DNA of 16,080 nucleotides from NCBI GenBank assembly GCA_003170995.1, contig PMXT01000168.1:1-16080 (forward strand), in the 5' to 3' direction. Shown in pieces: positions 1-6,740 of the stretch; the first letter of the stretch is position 1; each line of letters opens with the position of its first letter. Position numbers and translations under genes: made by a program. Under the pieces are notes generated by a model. It had not been told where the DNA came from, searched no databases, and worked only from the letters and a program-made list of their open reading frames with translations. The DNA comes from Actinomycetota bacterium (GTDB taxonomy: Bacteria > Actinomycetota > Thermoleophilia > Gaiellales > Gaiellaceae).

Positions 1-123
1 CTTGATTGTATGGGCCGACTACTCCAGAAATACTTCCAGTTCGTCGACGGGGGTTACTTAAGCGCGGTCAATCCTGTAATTCCGGAAGATTGGCGACGGC
101 CATTTCGTGAGAGATGGCTATAA
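1..123 (+). CDS. C-terminal 40 residues of an unknown protein (5' end outside window)
   Basis: Frame 1 is open from the first base to a TAA at 121-123 and gives 40 residues ending in a Trp/Arg-rich stretch (EDWRRPFRERWL). No family is recognised. The stop overlaps the ATG of the next ORF by 10 nt, an arrangement common for co-translated genes, which supports both frames. Base composition is closer to 50% GC than the rest of the window, suggesting acquired DNA. The call rests only on the open frame and the overlap. Confidence 0.4.
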   Translation, partial: LDCMGRLLQKYFQFVDGGYLSAVNPVIPEDWRRPFRERWL

Positions 124-371
124 AGGAGTCTCCTAGTCACCTCAGCCCTGGAGATCTTGATGAGTTGTTTAATTGGCTACTAAACAACACGGAGACAATC
201 GAACGACTGACCAAGCTTAAGCAACAAGCCTTAGACAATCCCGCGAAGCGCCGTTATTCCCACTACAGGGTTAGAAACCCAGACGGATCGGTCTGCGACA
301 CACCAAGGCTCAACAAGCGCCTTGGTAAGCGCCCTCCTGACCCAAAACGTAACAAGTGTTACAATAGTTAA
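114..371 (+). CDS. small hypothetical protein, 85 aa
   Basis: This ORF starts with ATG inside the end of the preceding frame (10-nt overlap) and encodes a basic, soluble 85-aa protein. The N-terminal half is predicted helical (LSPGDLDELFNWLL, then a Lys/Gln-rich helix). The C-terminal third is rich in Arg, Lys and Pro and ends NKCYNS. There is no signal peptide or membrane segment, and I recognise no domain. The basic tail would suit nucleic-acid binding, but nothing proves it. Its low GC compared with the genes from 510 onward, and its proximity to a degenerate copy of the window's repeat family (386-442), suggest it belongs to a horizontally acquired segment lying mostly to the left of the window. 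Confidence 0.5.
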   Translation: MAIKESPSHLSPGDLDELFNWLLNNTETIERLTKLKQQALDNPAKRRYSHYRVRNPDGSVCDTPRLNKRLGKRPPDPKRNKCYNS

Positions 372-385
372 CGACCGGACACTGC

Positions 386-442
386 CTAACAGAGGTCAGG
401 AATCAATTCCCGCAGCTCCGGAGAGGGGTTGTGAAGCTGTCC
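386..442 (-). repeat. degenerate third copy of the QLxNP repeat sequence, inverted
   Basis: On the minus strand this stretch reads GQLHNPSPELRELIPDLC and then a TAG at 386-388. The two 28-bp repeats at 10705 and 15037 read MRQLSNP followed by V/L-x-N-L in the same register. At the base level the core GACAGCTT..CAACCC is shared, with 14 of 17 core positions matching by eye. It is divergent, inverted relative to the other two, and lies just downstream of the L,D-transpeptidase stop. It is probably a decayed relative of the same coding sequence. Chance similarity is not excluded. Confidence 0.4.
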
Positions 443-509
443 GGTTAGGACCAAATACCCGAGTAGGGAGGTTCTTTCCTCAAACCGTTGCAGGGTGGAA
501 TCCGATCGC

Positions 510-1235
510 TCAGCTCGTGATGGTGACCGGTACGCCGGGGCTGATGCGGACAACCAGCCAGCGCATCGTGCTGTTGCCGAGGCGTACGCAACCGTGGGAG
601 ACGGCGCTACCGAGAACGCCACCGACGTTCATTAGTCCGTGCAGGGCGATCTGACCCGGGCCGCCGTCGAACTCCTGAAAAACATTGGAGCGGGCGCTCA
701 ATGCAAGCGCGAACGGCGCGCCGACATCGGTGGCGCGCAACTTGATCACTTCTTCGACGAAGAACTCGCCGTGCGGCGTCGGCGTCGAGGGCTTGCCCAC
801 GACCGCCTTGACGATTCGCACCGTACGGCCGTTCTTGTAGACGATCACGCGTCGCCTGGAGGTGTCGACGACGATATGCCAGCGCGTCGTCGAGGCCGCA
901 GTCGCACGTTGTTTGATCCAGCCCGTATGTCCATTCGGGCGCCCGGGAAGCCTGACGTGCAGCCACTCGCGCCCGTCGGCGTCGGTCCTTTCACCGAGAA
1001 CCGGAAGCACGGTCCGCTCCCCCGTTATCGGCCGCCGCGTCGGCACCAGCCCAAGCGACGTTGAATCTCGAGTGGGCTTCGAGAACGCCCCGTGTGCGCT
1101 GAGCAGCGCCGCCAACTTCTGGGTCGGCCTCACGACCCTGGATGTGACGGAGTACGCCGGCGCCGCCCCCGTCCACGTCACGACGAACAGCACGAGCGTT
1201 GCCGTGAAGATGAGCCGGAAACGATGGGTGCGCAT
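510..1235 (-). CDS. L,D-transpeptidase (YkuD domain), exported
   Basis: This is an L,D-transpeptidase, which forms 3-3 peptidoglycan cross-links or attaches proteins to meso-DAP side chains outside the membrane. From the ATG start (241 aa), residues 1-28 form a signal peptide or anchor (Arg/His, then a hydrophobic core, then AAPAYS). Residues about 55-110 resemble a small SH3-like domain ending TGWIK. Residues about 118-240 are the YkuD domain with the conserved His of IALHG and the catalytic motif SHGCVRL, whose Cys is the nucleophile. The length is normal for the family. I chose the ATG at 1235 over the GTG at 1241 because the AGGAG at 1244-1248 sits 8 nt before the ATG but only 2 nt before the GTG. 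The ice-binding gene upstream is on the same strand but separated by a hairpin, so it may be transcribed separately. Confidence 0.93.
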   Translation of the reverse strand: MRTHRFRLIFTATLVLFVVTWTGAAPAYSVTSRVVRPTQKLAALLSAHGAFSKPTRDSTSLGLVPTRRPITGERTVLPVLGERTDADGREWLHVRLPGRPNGHTGWIKQRATAASTTRWHIVVDTSRRRVIVYKNGRTVRIVKAVVGKPSTPTPHGEFFVEEVIKLRATDVGAPFALALSARSNVFQEFDGGPGQIALHGLMNVGGVLGSAVSHGCVRLGNSTMRWLVVRISPGVPVTITS

Positions 1236-1243
1236 GGTCACCT

Positions 1244-1248
1244 CTCCT
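1244..1248 (-). promoter_or_regulatory. ribosome binding site of the L,D-transpeptidase gene
   Basis: The minus strand reads AGGAGAGG immediately upstream of the gene, with the AGGAG core here. Its spacing (8 nt to the ATG at 1235, 2 nt to the GTG at 1241) decides the start in favour of the ATG. Confidence 0.7.
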
Positions 1249-1273
1249 GATACCTGCCTGCGCTAGAAACAGG

Positions 1274-1302
1274 ACGAGCGGGCGGCGTCGCCGCCCGCTC
1301 GT
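1274..1302 (-). terminator. GC-rich hairpin terminator between ice-binding and L,D-transpeptidase genes
   Basis: A perfect 14-bp inverted repeat (ACGAGCGGGCGGCG and its complement) is separated by one base, so it folds as roughly 12-13 bp with a 3-5 nt loop. On the minus strand it is followed by CCTGTTTCTAG, a short T-rich run. It lies 37 nt past the ice-binding gene stop and 38 nt before the next gene's start, as expected of an intrinsic or partial terminator. Confidence 0.75.
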
Positions 1303-1339
1303 GATCGCTGGCGCCGGTCGGGTCCCAGCGGAACATTGC

Positions 1340-2257
1340 TCAACCTGTAAAGCCGGCGTGGTGACGAGCCGGTCTAGCGTGACCGGCGGCCTTCTTCTTG
1401 GCTGCCGCAGCCTTCTTCTTGGCTGCCGCGGCCTTCTTCTTCGCCGCCACGGCCTTCGACGTGGTGGTTGTCTTAGTGGTTGTCTTGGTGGTTGTCTTGG
1501 TCGACGAAGCAGCGCACGGCGTCCTTGCGATCGTGTCGGTGTCGAGTGTGACTGCGCCGTTTCGGGCCAGCACGCGCCCATGAACAGTGACGCCGGTGGT
1601 GACGGTAATACTGGTCAACGCGAGGACGGTGCCCCGGAAGGTAGAGCCGGTGCCGAGCGTCGCGGAGCTGCCGACCTGCCAGAAGACGTGGCAGGCCTGA
1701 GCGCCGTTGATCATCTTCACCTGGCTCCCTGATGCCGTGGTGAGTGAGGAGCCCGCCTGAAAGACAAAGACGGCGTCCGGGTTGCCGCGGGCGTTAAGCG
1801 TGAGCGCCCCGGTAAGTCCGATCGATGAGGCGGAGTTGTAGACCCCGGGCGCCAGGGTTCGCCCGCCGAGGTCGGCCGCGATCGGAGAGGTCGGCCCTTC
1901 GCCGGCAGCGGTGTCGTAGGCGGTGACCAGATCGGTCTTCGCCCCCTGCGTGACGGCGTCACCGGCGTGGTTTGTTCCGTTCACGGTGAGCGACCCGGTC
2001 CCGGTCATCGACGTGGTCGGATAGGTCCCGAGATCGCCGGTGACGGTGGTCGGGCCGGTGTTGGTGATGCCGGAACCGGCCAGGACAGCAAAACTGTCTG
2101 CGGTTCCGAGCGGCACGGCTGTCGCCGCTGCCCCGGCACCGACGACGAGCGTCGCCAGCATCCCGAGCACGAACAGCGCGACCAGGGAGAATGTCCACGT
2201 GACACGGGAGCGGAAACGTCTCGCGCCCGAACGGCACTTGAGGATCGAAAGCTTCAT
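1340..2257 (-). CDS. DUF3494-family ice-binding-like protein with Lys/Ala-rich C-terminal tail, secreted
   Basis: The domain is DUF3494 (type 1 ice-binding, an irregular beta-solenoid). Members bind ice, but in many soil bacteria the role is uncertain and may be surface adhesion. Residues 1-46 are a long basic region plus a hydrophobic export segment (LVALFVLGMLATLVVGAGA). Residues about 49-247 carry family hallmarks: LGTADSFAVLAGSGITNTG near the start, TVTGDLG, LAPGVYN, FVFQAGSSL, VFWQVGSSATLG, FRGTVLA and GRVLARNGAVTLD. Cys189 and Cys248 could pair. Residues 251-268 are KTTT repeats and 269-292 are AAAKKKA repeats, followed by a His/Arg end. Such a cationic tail could bind wall polymers or DNA (inference). 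The ATG has AGGGAG 7 nt upstream. A strong hairpin follows the stop. Confidence 0.9.
   Translation of the reverse strand: MKLSILKCRSGARRFRSRVTWTFSLVALFVLGMLATLVVGAGAAATAVPLGTADSFAVLAGSGITNTGPTTVTGDLGTYPTTSMTGTGSLTVNGTNHAGDAVTQGAKTDLVTAYDTAAGEGPTSPIAADLGGRTLAPGVYNSASSIGLTGALTLNARGNPDAVFVFQAGSSLTTASGSQVKMINGAQACHVFWQVGSSATLGTGSTFRGTVLALTSITVTTGVTVHGRVLARNGAVTLDTDTIARTPCAASSTKTTTKTTTKTTTTSKAVAAKKKAAAAKKKAAAAKKKAAGHARPARHHAGFTG
1389..1451. repeat. three tandem 21-nt units encoding AAAKKKA
   Basis: Two identical 21-nt units (1389-1409 and 1410-1430, apart from the last base) and one diverged unit (1431-1451) encode the alanine/lysine tail of the ice-binding-type protein. Each unit contains CTTCTTCTT on the plus strand. 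This is an in-gene protein repeat, not a CRISPR or intergenic repeat. Confidence 0.85.
1464..1499. repeat. three tandem 12-nt units encoding KTTT linker
   Basis: Units of GTGGTTGTCTTG (plus strand) at 1464-1475 (last base A), 1476-1487 and 1488-1499 encode the KTTT linker between the DUF3494 domain and the Lys/Ala tail. Such tracts can change unit number by slippage. Confidence 0.8.
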
Positions 2258-2349
2258 AACAGGTCTCCCTCAGTGTGAACTCATCGCCGACCAAGAAACT
2301 GCGACGGTCGGTCTGTTCCGACCTGCTCTGCTGAGGGCGGACCTTTCGC

Positions 2350-2372
2350 GGTGGCCGACGACTTGGGCCACC
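2350..2372. promoter_or_regulatory. 7-bp inverted repeat upstream of the ice-binding gene
   Basis: GGTGGCC (2350-2356) and GGCCACC (2366-2372) are perfect complements with a 9-nt spacer, about 95 bp upstream of the ice-binding start. It could be an operator or a 5'-UTR hairpin. I could not identify convincing -35/-10 boxes around it. Confidence 0.25.
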
Positions 2373-2488
2373 ACTCCTTAATAGTAGCGCCGATCAATGA
2401 GGCGCTCGAAAACAGTTCTTCGGCAGTTTTCCCCTGCACCTCAATCCCCTTTCCGGGAGTCTGCCTTTGCAGAGCCGATTCGCTCGAT

Positions 2489-2866
2489 GCCGAGATTCGC
2501 GGCTTCGTCTCCAAGGACGCACCGCTGACCGAGATCGTACGAGCCGATCGGCTTGTCGCCGAGGGCCGCGTCTACATCGATCCGGTGCCGGCGGGTTTCA
2601 TCTCGCATTCGACCGCGAACGGTAACGTGAGCCGGCTCACGTAACGCGAACGCGAAGTCCTGCGCATGCTCGCCGGTAACCACTCCAACGTGGCGATCGG
2701 TAGGGCACTCTTCATCGCACCCGATACCGTCCGCTGCCACGTGCGCAAGGCGATGGTGAAGCTGGACGCCGCTACGCGCACCGAAGCCGTCCAATCGTTC
2801 TGCGTCAGTCCGTCCTGCCCGCAGCGTTGTGGACGCGGCCGAAGGTCGCCAACAGAGGTCGAGTAG
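2489..2866 (+). pseudogene. broken NarL/LuxR-type response regulator gene
   Basis: This is the remains of a two-component response regulator. The reading frame first gives the end of a receiver domain (GFVSKDAPLTEIVRADRLVAEG, with the conserved K of the VSKDAP motif), then a linker (YIDPVPAGFIS), then the start of the GerE/LuxR DNA-binding domain. At the usual L-T-x-R-E-R-E-V-L motif the codon after LT is TAA (2642-2644). After it the same frame continues through REREVLRMLAG, IGRALFIAPDTVRCHVRKAMVKL and TRTEAV, the recognition helix and domain end. The first ~95 receiver residues, including the phospho-acceptor Asp, are missing. So it is both 5'-truncated and interrupted by a nonsense codon. 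A free-standing HTH starting at ATG 2666 would lack the first helix and is unlikely to work. Confidence 0.82.
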
Positions 2867-2908
2867 CTCTGAGAGCGGTCCCGGAAGGCCTGATAACCGT
2901 CCAGGGCC

Positions 2909-2953
2909 TATCCCGTTAGGGATACGCGGCCGCTGGCGCCGCGGGGCGGCCGC
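2909..2953. repeat. hairpin and paired GCGGCCGC palindromes downstream of the operon
   Basis: TATCCC-GTTA-GGGATA forms a 6-bp stem with a 4-nt loop (2909-2924). Two copies of the 8-bp palindrome GCGGCCGC follow at 2926-2933 and 2946-2953. The stretch lies 70-115 bp beyond the last gene of the leftward operon (stop at 3023) and may help end or stabilise that transcript, although no T-run follows. The rest of 2867-3022 shows no coding signal, only a weak GGACA/TGTCC stem at 2975-2992. Confidence 0.35.
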
Positions 2954-3022
2954 ATCGATCGCGCAAACCTCGCGGGACAGGCTCTAGTGTCCTGCGCCGC
3001 TTTTACGCTTTCGGGCTAGCGG

Positions 3023-4795
3023 TCAGGCGGTGATCCGGTACGGGCTCAACTTCCAGCCTACCCAGCGCCAGAACCAGCCGGGCAGCGGCCGGGGCGCGTT
3101 CGGGTGCGTTCCCTTCCGTCCCTTCGCCCGCCAGTCGAACATCCGCTGGGCCCAGTGCGGGATCGCGTGGGGCAGGCCGCGCGGTCGCGGCTTGCTGACG
3201 ACCTTGACGTAACGCGATAACGGGCTCTTGTTACCCGCCGCGTCGATCGCCCTGAGGCGATAGATACTGCGACCGTTTTTCGGTTTGCCGAGCAAGGCGC
3301 TCTTCGCGGTACCAGCTAGCGTCTCGATCGGGGCGCCGTTGAGAGTGACCTGGTAGCCGGCAATCGCACCGCTGTTGTCGCTGGAAGCTCGCCACCTGAG
3401 CATCAGCTTTCGCGCGACGAAGCGTCCTCTCAACGTGGTCGGCGTGGTTGGCGGCTCGATGTCCTGCAGAAGCGCGAAGTACCCCGGGACGAACGTGTAG
3501 ATATCGAGCGAGCCGTCCGACTCGACCAGGTAGCCGCTGTTGGAACCAACGGGGAAGACGGCCGAGCTCAAACGCCGAATCGGCTTCCAGCTCTGCCCGT
3601 CGCTGGAGAAGGCGACGACCACGCCCGGCGGCGGCGAGCTCACGTGAATGGCGAGGAGCGTATTGAACCTGGAGATAGAAATGCCGGTCAACTCGTCCAC
3701 CGTCTGAAGCTGCAGAACGTAGCTTCCGGCACTGAAGCCGGGTAGCGGGATCGTGAGCGTGGACGGCGTGAGCGTGGGTGTCACTACGACCGACTCATCG
3801 AAGGAGTTTTCCCACCAGCTCACCGACGCCTCGCCGTCGCTCGAGAAGGCGGTGCCCGCGGGAGACCCGGTCGGCAGCGTCGCGGCCGCCTGCACCACGG
3901 CGCCGTCCACATAGTTGCTGTCGATGTTGAGCCTTACGCCCCCGTAGGTTTCGTTGTGACCGCCTCGGTACTGATGAACCCGCTGGTGATCGCTCCAGTA
4001 GGAGTCGGAAACAACCGGCTCGCCGAAGACCTTCTTCACCCCGTTCCAGCGCGCGATCCAGATGTCGTCGGGAGCGCCGCCGGAGTTGCTCTCTAACATG
4101 CTGACGAGGTCGCGAATAGTTGAGCTCGCACTGCCGTAGACGCCGGCCGTATAGCCCTTGGCGTGCAGCTCCTCGACCCAGGCCGCGACGAAGCGCTGCA
4201 CCGCCCGGGTGCAGGAGGCGGTCGGGTTGTAGCCCTCCATGTCGTAGTAGATGGGATTGCCGGCTTCGATCCCGAAGTGGGTTGCGCGAGCAGCGGCTTT
4301 GTCGGCGGCCGCCTTGCCCTGTGACCTCGCCGAGCCAGACGTGATCAGACTGAGCCCCTTCTGGGACACGCACGATGCCTGTCGGCCAACCCAGAGTGGA
4401 AGCAAGTTCCAACCCATGGCTCGAACGCTGTTCACCCAGGTGGGCTTGAGATTTCCATCGGGACAGGCGCGGTTCGATCCGCCCAGGTAGATCCCGACCG
4501 CCCGGTACGGTGACCCGAGCCAGGCGTCCATGGCATCGAGTGAGGGCGCTCCACAAGTGTCGAAGCCATAGCCGGTGAAATAGCTCGGGCTCGTCAACCG
4601 GGCGGCGCCCGAAGCGCTACCAGCCGCGGTGATCACGAGCAAACCGGTAGCGGCGATCAGGATGAGTGCGAGAAGCTTCCTGCTACGCGTCACGAATCGT
4701 CGAAGTGTACGGACAGGCTCTGATCGCCGGCGGATCGAGCTCGAACGTTTCGCCTTTGAGGTCTTTGGCGCGAGGCGGCCGCGCCGGGCGTGCAA
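3023..4795 (-). CDS. secreted DUF1906 (Rv2525c-like glycoside-hydrolase-like) protein with fibronectin III domain
   Basis: The N-terminus is basic, then residues 40-63 are an export signal (LLALILIAATGLLVITAAGSASGA). Residues about 72-302 match the DUF1906 glycoside-hydrolase-like domain: GYGFDTCGAPS, GIYLGGSNRAC, WNLLPLWVG, an acidic YYDMEGY strand, TAGVYGS, WIARWNG and NIDSNY. The family has a GH25-like TIM barrel and is thought to act on cell-wall or surface glycans; its substrate is not established. Residues about 305-440 are beta-rich and unassigned, and 445-535 are a fibronectin III domain (PPTTPTTLRG to YRLRAIDAAGNKS). The last 45 residues are a Trp-rich, basic tail. The 5'-most start is a TTG with no clear ribosome site. 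A GTG at 4693 (codon 35) would give a compact signal peptide and is a good alternative. It lies 18 nt after the GH87-type gene, last in the operon. Confidence 0.85.
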   Translation of the reverse strand: MHARRGRLAPKTSKAKRSSSIRRRSEPVRTLRRFVTRSRKLLALILIAATGLLVITAAGSASGAARLTSPSYFTGYGFDTCGAPSLDAMDAWLGSPYRAVGIYLGGSNRACPDGNLKPTWVNSVRAMGWNLLPLWVGRQASCVSQKGLSLITSGSARSQGKAAADKAAARATHFGIEAGNPIYYDMEGYNPTASCTRAVQRFVAAWVEELHAKGYTAGVYGSASSTIRDLVSMLESNSGGAPDDIWIARWNGVKKVFGEPVVSDSYWSDHQRVHQYRGGHNETYGGVRLNIDSNYVDGAVVQAAATLPTGSPAGTAFSSDGEASVSWWENSFDESVVVTPTLTPSTLTIPLPGFSAGSYVLQLQTVDELTGISISRFNTLLAIHVSSPPPGVVVAFSSDGQSWKPIRRLSSAVFPVGSNSGYLVESDGSLDIYTFVPGYFALLQDIEPPTTPTTLRGRFVARKLMLRWRASSDNSGAIAGYQVTLNGAPIETLAGTAKSALLGKPKNGRSIYRLRAIDAAGNKSPLSRYVKVVSKPRPRGLPHAIPHWAQRMFDWRAKGRKGTHPNAPRPLPGWFWRWVGWKLSPYRITA

Positions 4796-4813
4796 GCCTA
4801 TTCGAATCGGTCC

Positions 4814-6484
4814 CTAGAGCGTCCACTCGGTGCCGTTGCCAGAATCGAGCGTGCGGGCCCAGCCCACGTTGCCTCCGCCGTCGCAGATCTCGAATGATGT
4901 CCCGGCACGCGTTCCGATGCCTTTCCGCCCAACCCGTCGGGCGCTCACGCGGCGGAAAGTCGCGGCGCCGTCGACCTGCGTCTGAACGGCGTAGGCTCCG
5001 GCCCCATCTATCTCCACATCCTCGAGCTCGACGTTTTCGACGCGCGCCCCCGAGACGAACGCGACCGCAGTTAGCGGGCTGTCGCGGATCTCGAGGCGCT
5101 TCACCACGATCACACCGTCGAGCGGCTGGTCGCGTGCATCGAACCAGAGAGCACCCACGGGGCAGTTCCAGTTGCGATCGAGGTTCCCCGAGCGGACGAT
5201 CTCGTTGTCGGCGATAGTTGTCGTCCCGGCGACTGCGGTAGCGCCGAAACGATTGCCAACGTGGATGCCGCCGCCCTCGTTGATTCCGGCGTCTCGGACG
5301 AGGTTCGCGATCACGCTGTTGTCGCGCCCCCCGTAGATAGCAATCCCGTTCGCAAGAAAGACGAGGTCGATCGTGTTGTAGCTGAAGGTGTTGCCGACAT
5401 CCTCGTTGGGTGCGCTCCACATTGCGAGTCCGTCGTCGCCCACTCCGCGTATGTGACAGCCGGTGACGGTCGAGTTGGTAACGCCATCGTGGAAGTTGAT
5501 GCCGTCGGCCATCTGGCAACGGATCCGCAGGTCTCGCAGCTCTAGCCTGTCGAATGGCCCGTCGAGCCAGGCACCGACCTTCGTATGCTCGATCCAGACG
5601 CGCTCGATCGTGGAATCCGAGAGCGCGCCACCAATGCCGTTCACCTGCACGTCGTCCTCGCGGATCCAGACGCGACCTTCGATCTGGAAGTCCGCCAGGT
5701 GGACGTTGTGGCTCCCACCCTGGCGCGCCCATCTCCCGTAGACGCCGACGCTGTCGCCGCTCAAGATCGTGTGCCACATCCCAGCTCCCCGGATCGTCAC
5801 CTCGTCGACGACGAGGTGCTCGTCGATCCGGTAGGTGCCGGGTGGGATCCAGACCGTCGCGTCGGCAGCGCGCGCCGCCTCGATCGCCGCGTCGAAGGCC
5901 TGCTTTGCGCTCGCGCGCCCCGTGGGATCGGCGCCGTGTTCTATCACCGAGACCGAGCCGAGCGGCTGCGCGAGCGGTGGCGCCACGTTCTCGAAATCGA
6001 TCACGTCGATCGTCACCGCGTCGGCGGTCTCCACGACGAGGCGCACCTTCGTCCCCCGCTTCATCGCCGGGAGTAGCGCGTGCACCTCGTCGAAGAAGTG
6101 CTGGGGCCGCCCGTCCAACGGCTTCTTCGTGAACGGGTAGGCACCGTAACGCCAGGTGTAGGCGTTCGTGAGCGAGAGCGTGGCGGCAGTGACGCCGTTG
6201 ACAAGCACCGTGAGCGGGACCACGTACACGGAGCTGTCGTGAGTATCGGGGATGTTGTAGCGCACGACGATCGAGTTCGCCGGCGCCGTCAACTCGAAAT
6301 CGATGAACTGGCCCCGCTCGAGCGTCACCGCCATTCGCTCGCAGGCCTCTGTCGCAAGCTCGTTCTGCCGGTAGCAGGGGCCAATCACCGTGCCGTTCGT
6401 TGTGGCGTCCTGAGCCTGGTGCTCGAAGAACGGCAGCATGGCGCCGACTGCTTGCTCGGGCCATTCTTTGTAGTCGAGGATCAC
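4814..6484 (-). CDS. GH87-type (mycodextranase / alpha-1,3-glucanase-like) parallel beta-helix protein
   Basis: Residues about 18-165 resemble a CBM6/CBM35-like carbohydrate-binding domain (FFEHQAQDATTNGTVIGP, then VRYNIPD, AYTWRYGAYPF and HFFDEV). Residues about 175-545 are a right-handed beta-helix opening with the pectate-lyase-superfamily motif SVIEHGADPTG and continuing with VWIPPGTYRI, ADGINFHDGV, GDDGLAMWS, NGIAIYGG and GGGIHVGNRFG. Three Asp (D327, D350, D351) have the single-Asp, 22 residues, Asp-Asp spacing I recall for the GH87 catalytic aspartates, so endo-acting alpha-glucan cleavage is plausible. Unlike relatives, it has no visible signal peptide. The GTG start overlaps the upstream ORF by GTGA. 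The 15 codons before it stay open in frame and read like a Pro/Thr linker but offer no start codon, hinting at a lost N-terminus. It could also be an uncharacterised GH28/GH49-like relative. Confidence 0.78.
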   Translation of the reverse strand: MILDYKEWPEQAVGAMLPFFEHQAQDATTNGTVIGPCYRQNELATEACERMAVTLERGQFIDFELTAPANSIVVRYNIPDTHDSSVYVVPLTVLVNGVTAATLSLTNAYTWRYGAYPFTKKPLDGRPQHFFDEVHALLPAMKRGTKVRLVVETADAVTIDVIDFENVAPPLAQPLGSVSVIEHGADPTGRASAKQAFDAAIEAARAADATVWIPPGTYRIDEHLVVDEVTIRGAGMWHTILSGDSVGVYGRWARQGGSHNVHLADFQIEGRVWIREDDVQVNGIGGALSDSTIERVWIEHTKVGAWLDGPFDRLELRDLRIRCQMADGINFHDGVTNSTVTGCHIRGVGDDGLAMWSAPNEDVGNTFSYNTIDLVFLANGIAIYGGRDNSVIANLVRDAGINEGGGIHVGNRFGATAVAGTTTIADNEIVRSGNLDRNWNCPVGALWFDARDQPLDGVIVVKRLEIRDSPLTAVAFVSGARVENVELEDVEIDGAGAYAVQTQVDGAATFRRVSARRVGRKGIGTRAGTSFEICDGGGNVGWARTLDSGNGTEWTL

Positions 6485-6726
6485 TGGTACAGCACCGCCT
6501 GGAGTCGGAGTAGAACCGGGTGTGTCTCGCTAGCCGCCATTAGCTCCGCATACATCCCGTAGTCCGCGATTCGCCCATCGCATAGGAGGGGAATTCGATC
6601 GCTATCGGCATCGTCGAGAAGTGGCTTGAGACACGGATGGGTGGTTGCTGCGTCACCCCAGCTGCCTACACAGCGCTGGGCGAGCGCCAATAGGGTCGTG
6701 AAGCGCCTCCGCCGCTCGATGGTCAT
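6481..6726 (-). CDS. 81-aa ORF resembling the C-terminal tail of an ABC exporter ATPase
   Basis: The ORF lies 14 nt after the stop of the second ABC gene and ends in a GTGA overlap with the beta-helix gene. Residues 43-81 align without gaps to the last 39 residues of the neighbouring ABC protein (its 559-597). Fourteen are identical, including the DG-x-I-x-x-x-G core, the EL-x-A step and the final LQA-x-x-Y. The first 42 residues (basic, then RFTTLLALAQRC) match nothing I recognise, and there is no Walker B motif. It may be a decayed fragment of a third ATPase, perhaps left by a recombination that also removed the signal sequence of the next gene, or a small working protein. The ATG at 6726 has no strong ribosome site. 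Confidence 0.45.
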   Translation of the reverse strand: MTIERRRRFTTLLALAQRCVGSWGDAATTHPCLKPLLDDADSDRIPLLCDGRIADYGMYAELMAASETHPVLLRLQAVLYQ

Positions 6727-6740
6727 TCTGATTCGAGCTC

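Noticed and set aside
639..1266. Plus-strand ORFs across the L,D-transpeptidase gene
   Set aside because: They are antisense to a protein with clear catalytic motifs and show no recognisable domain.
1389..1499. Tandem repeats considered as a CRISPR array or minisatellite
   Set aside because: They are in-frame codon repeats (KTTT, AAAKKKA) inside the ice-binding-type gene, with no unique spacers.
4683..6464. 593-aa minus-strand frame overlapping the GH87-type gene
   Set aside because: It is extremely Arg-rich with no domain and runs in another frame over a clearly recognisable protein; a GC-rich shadow frame.
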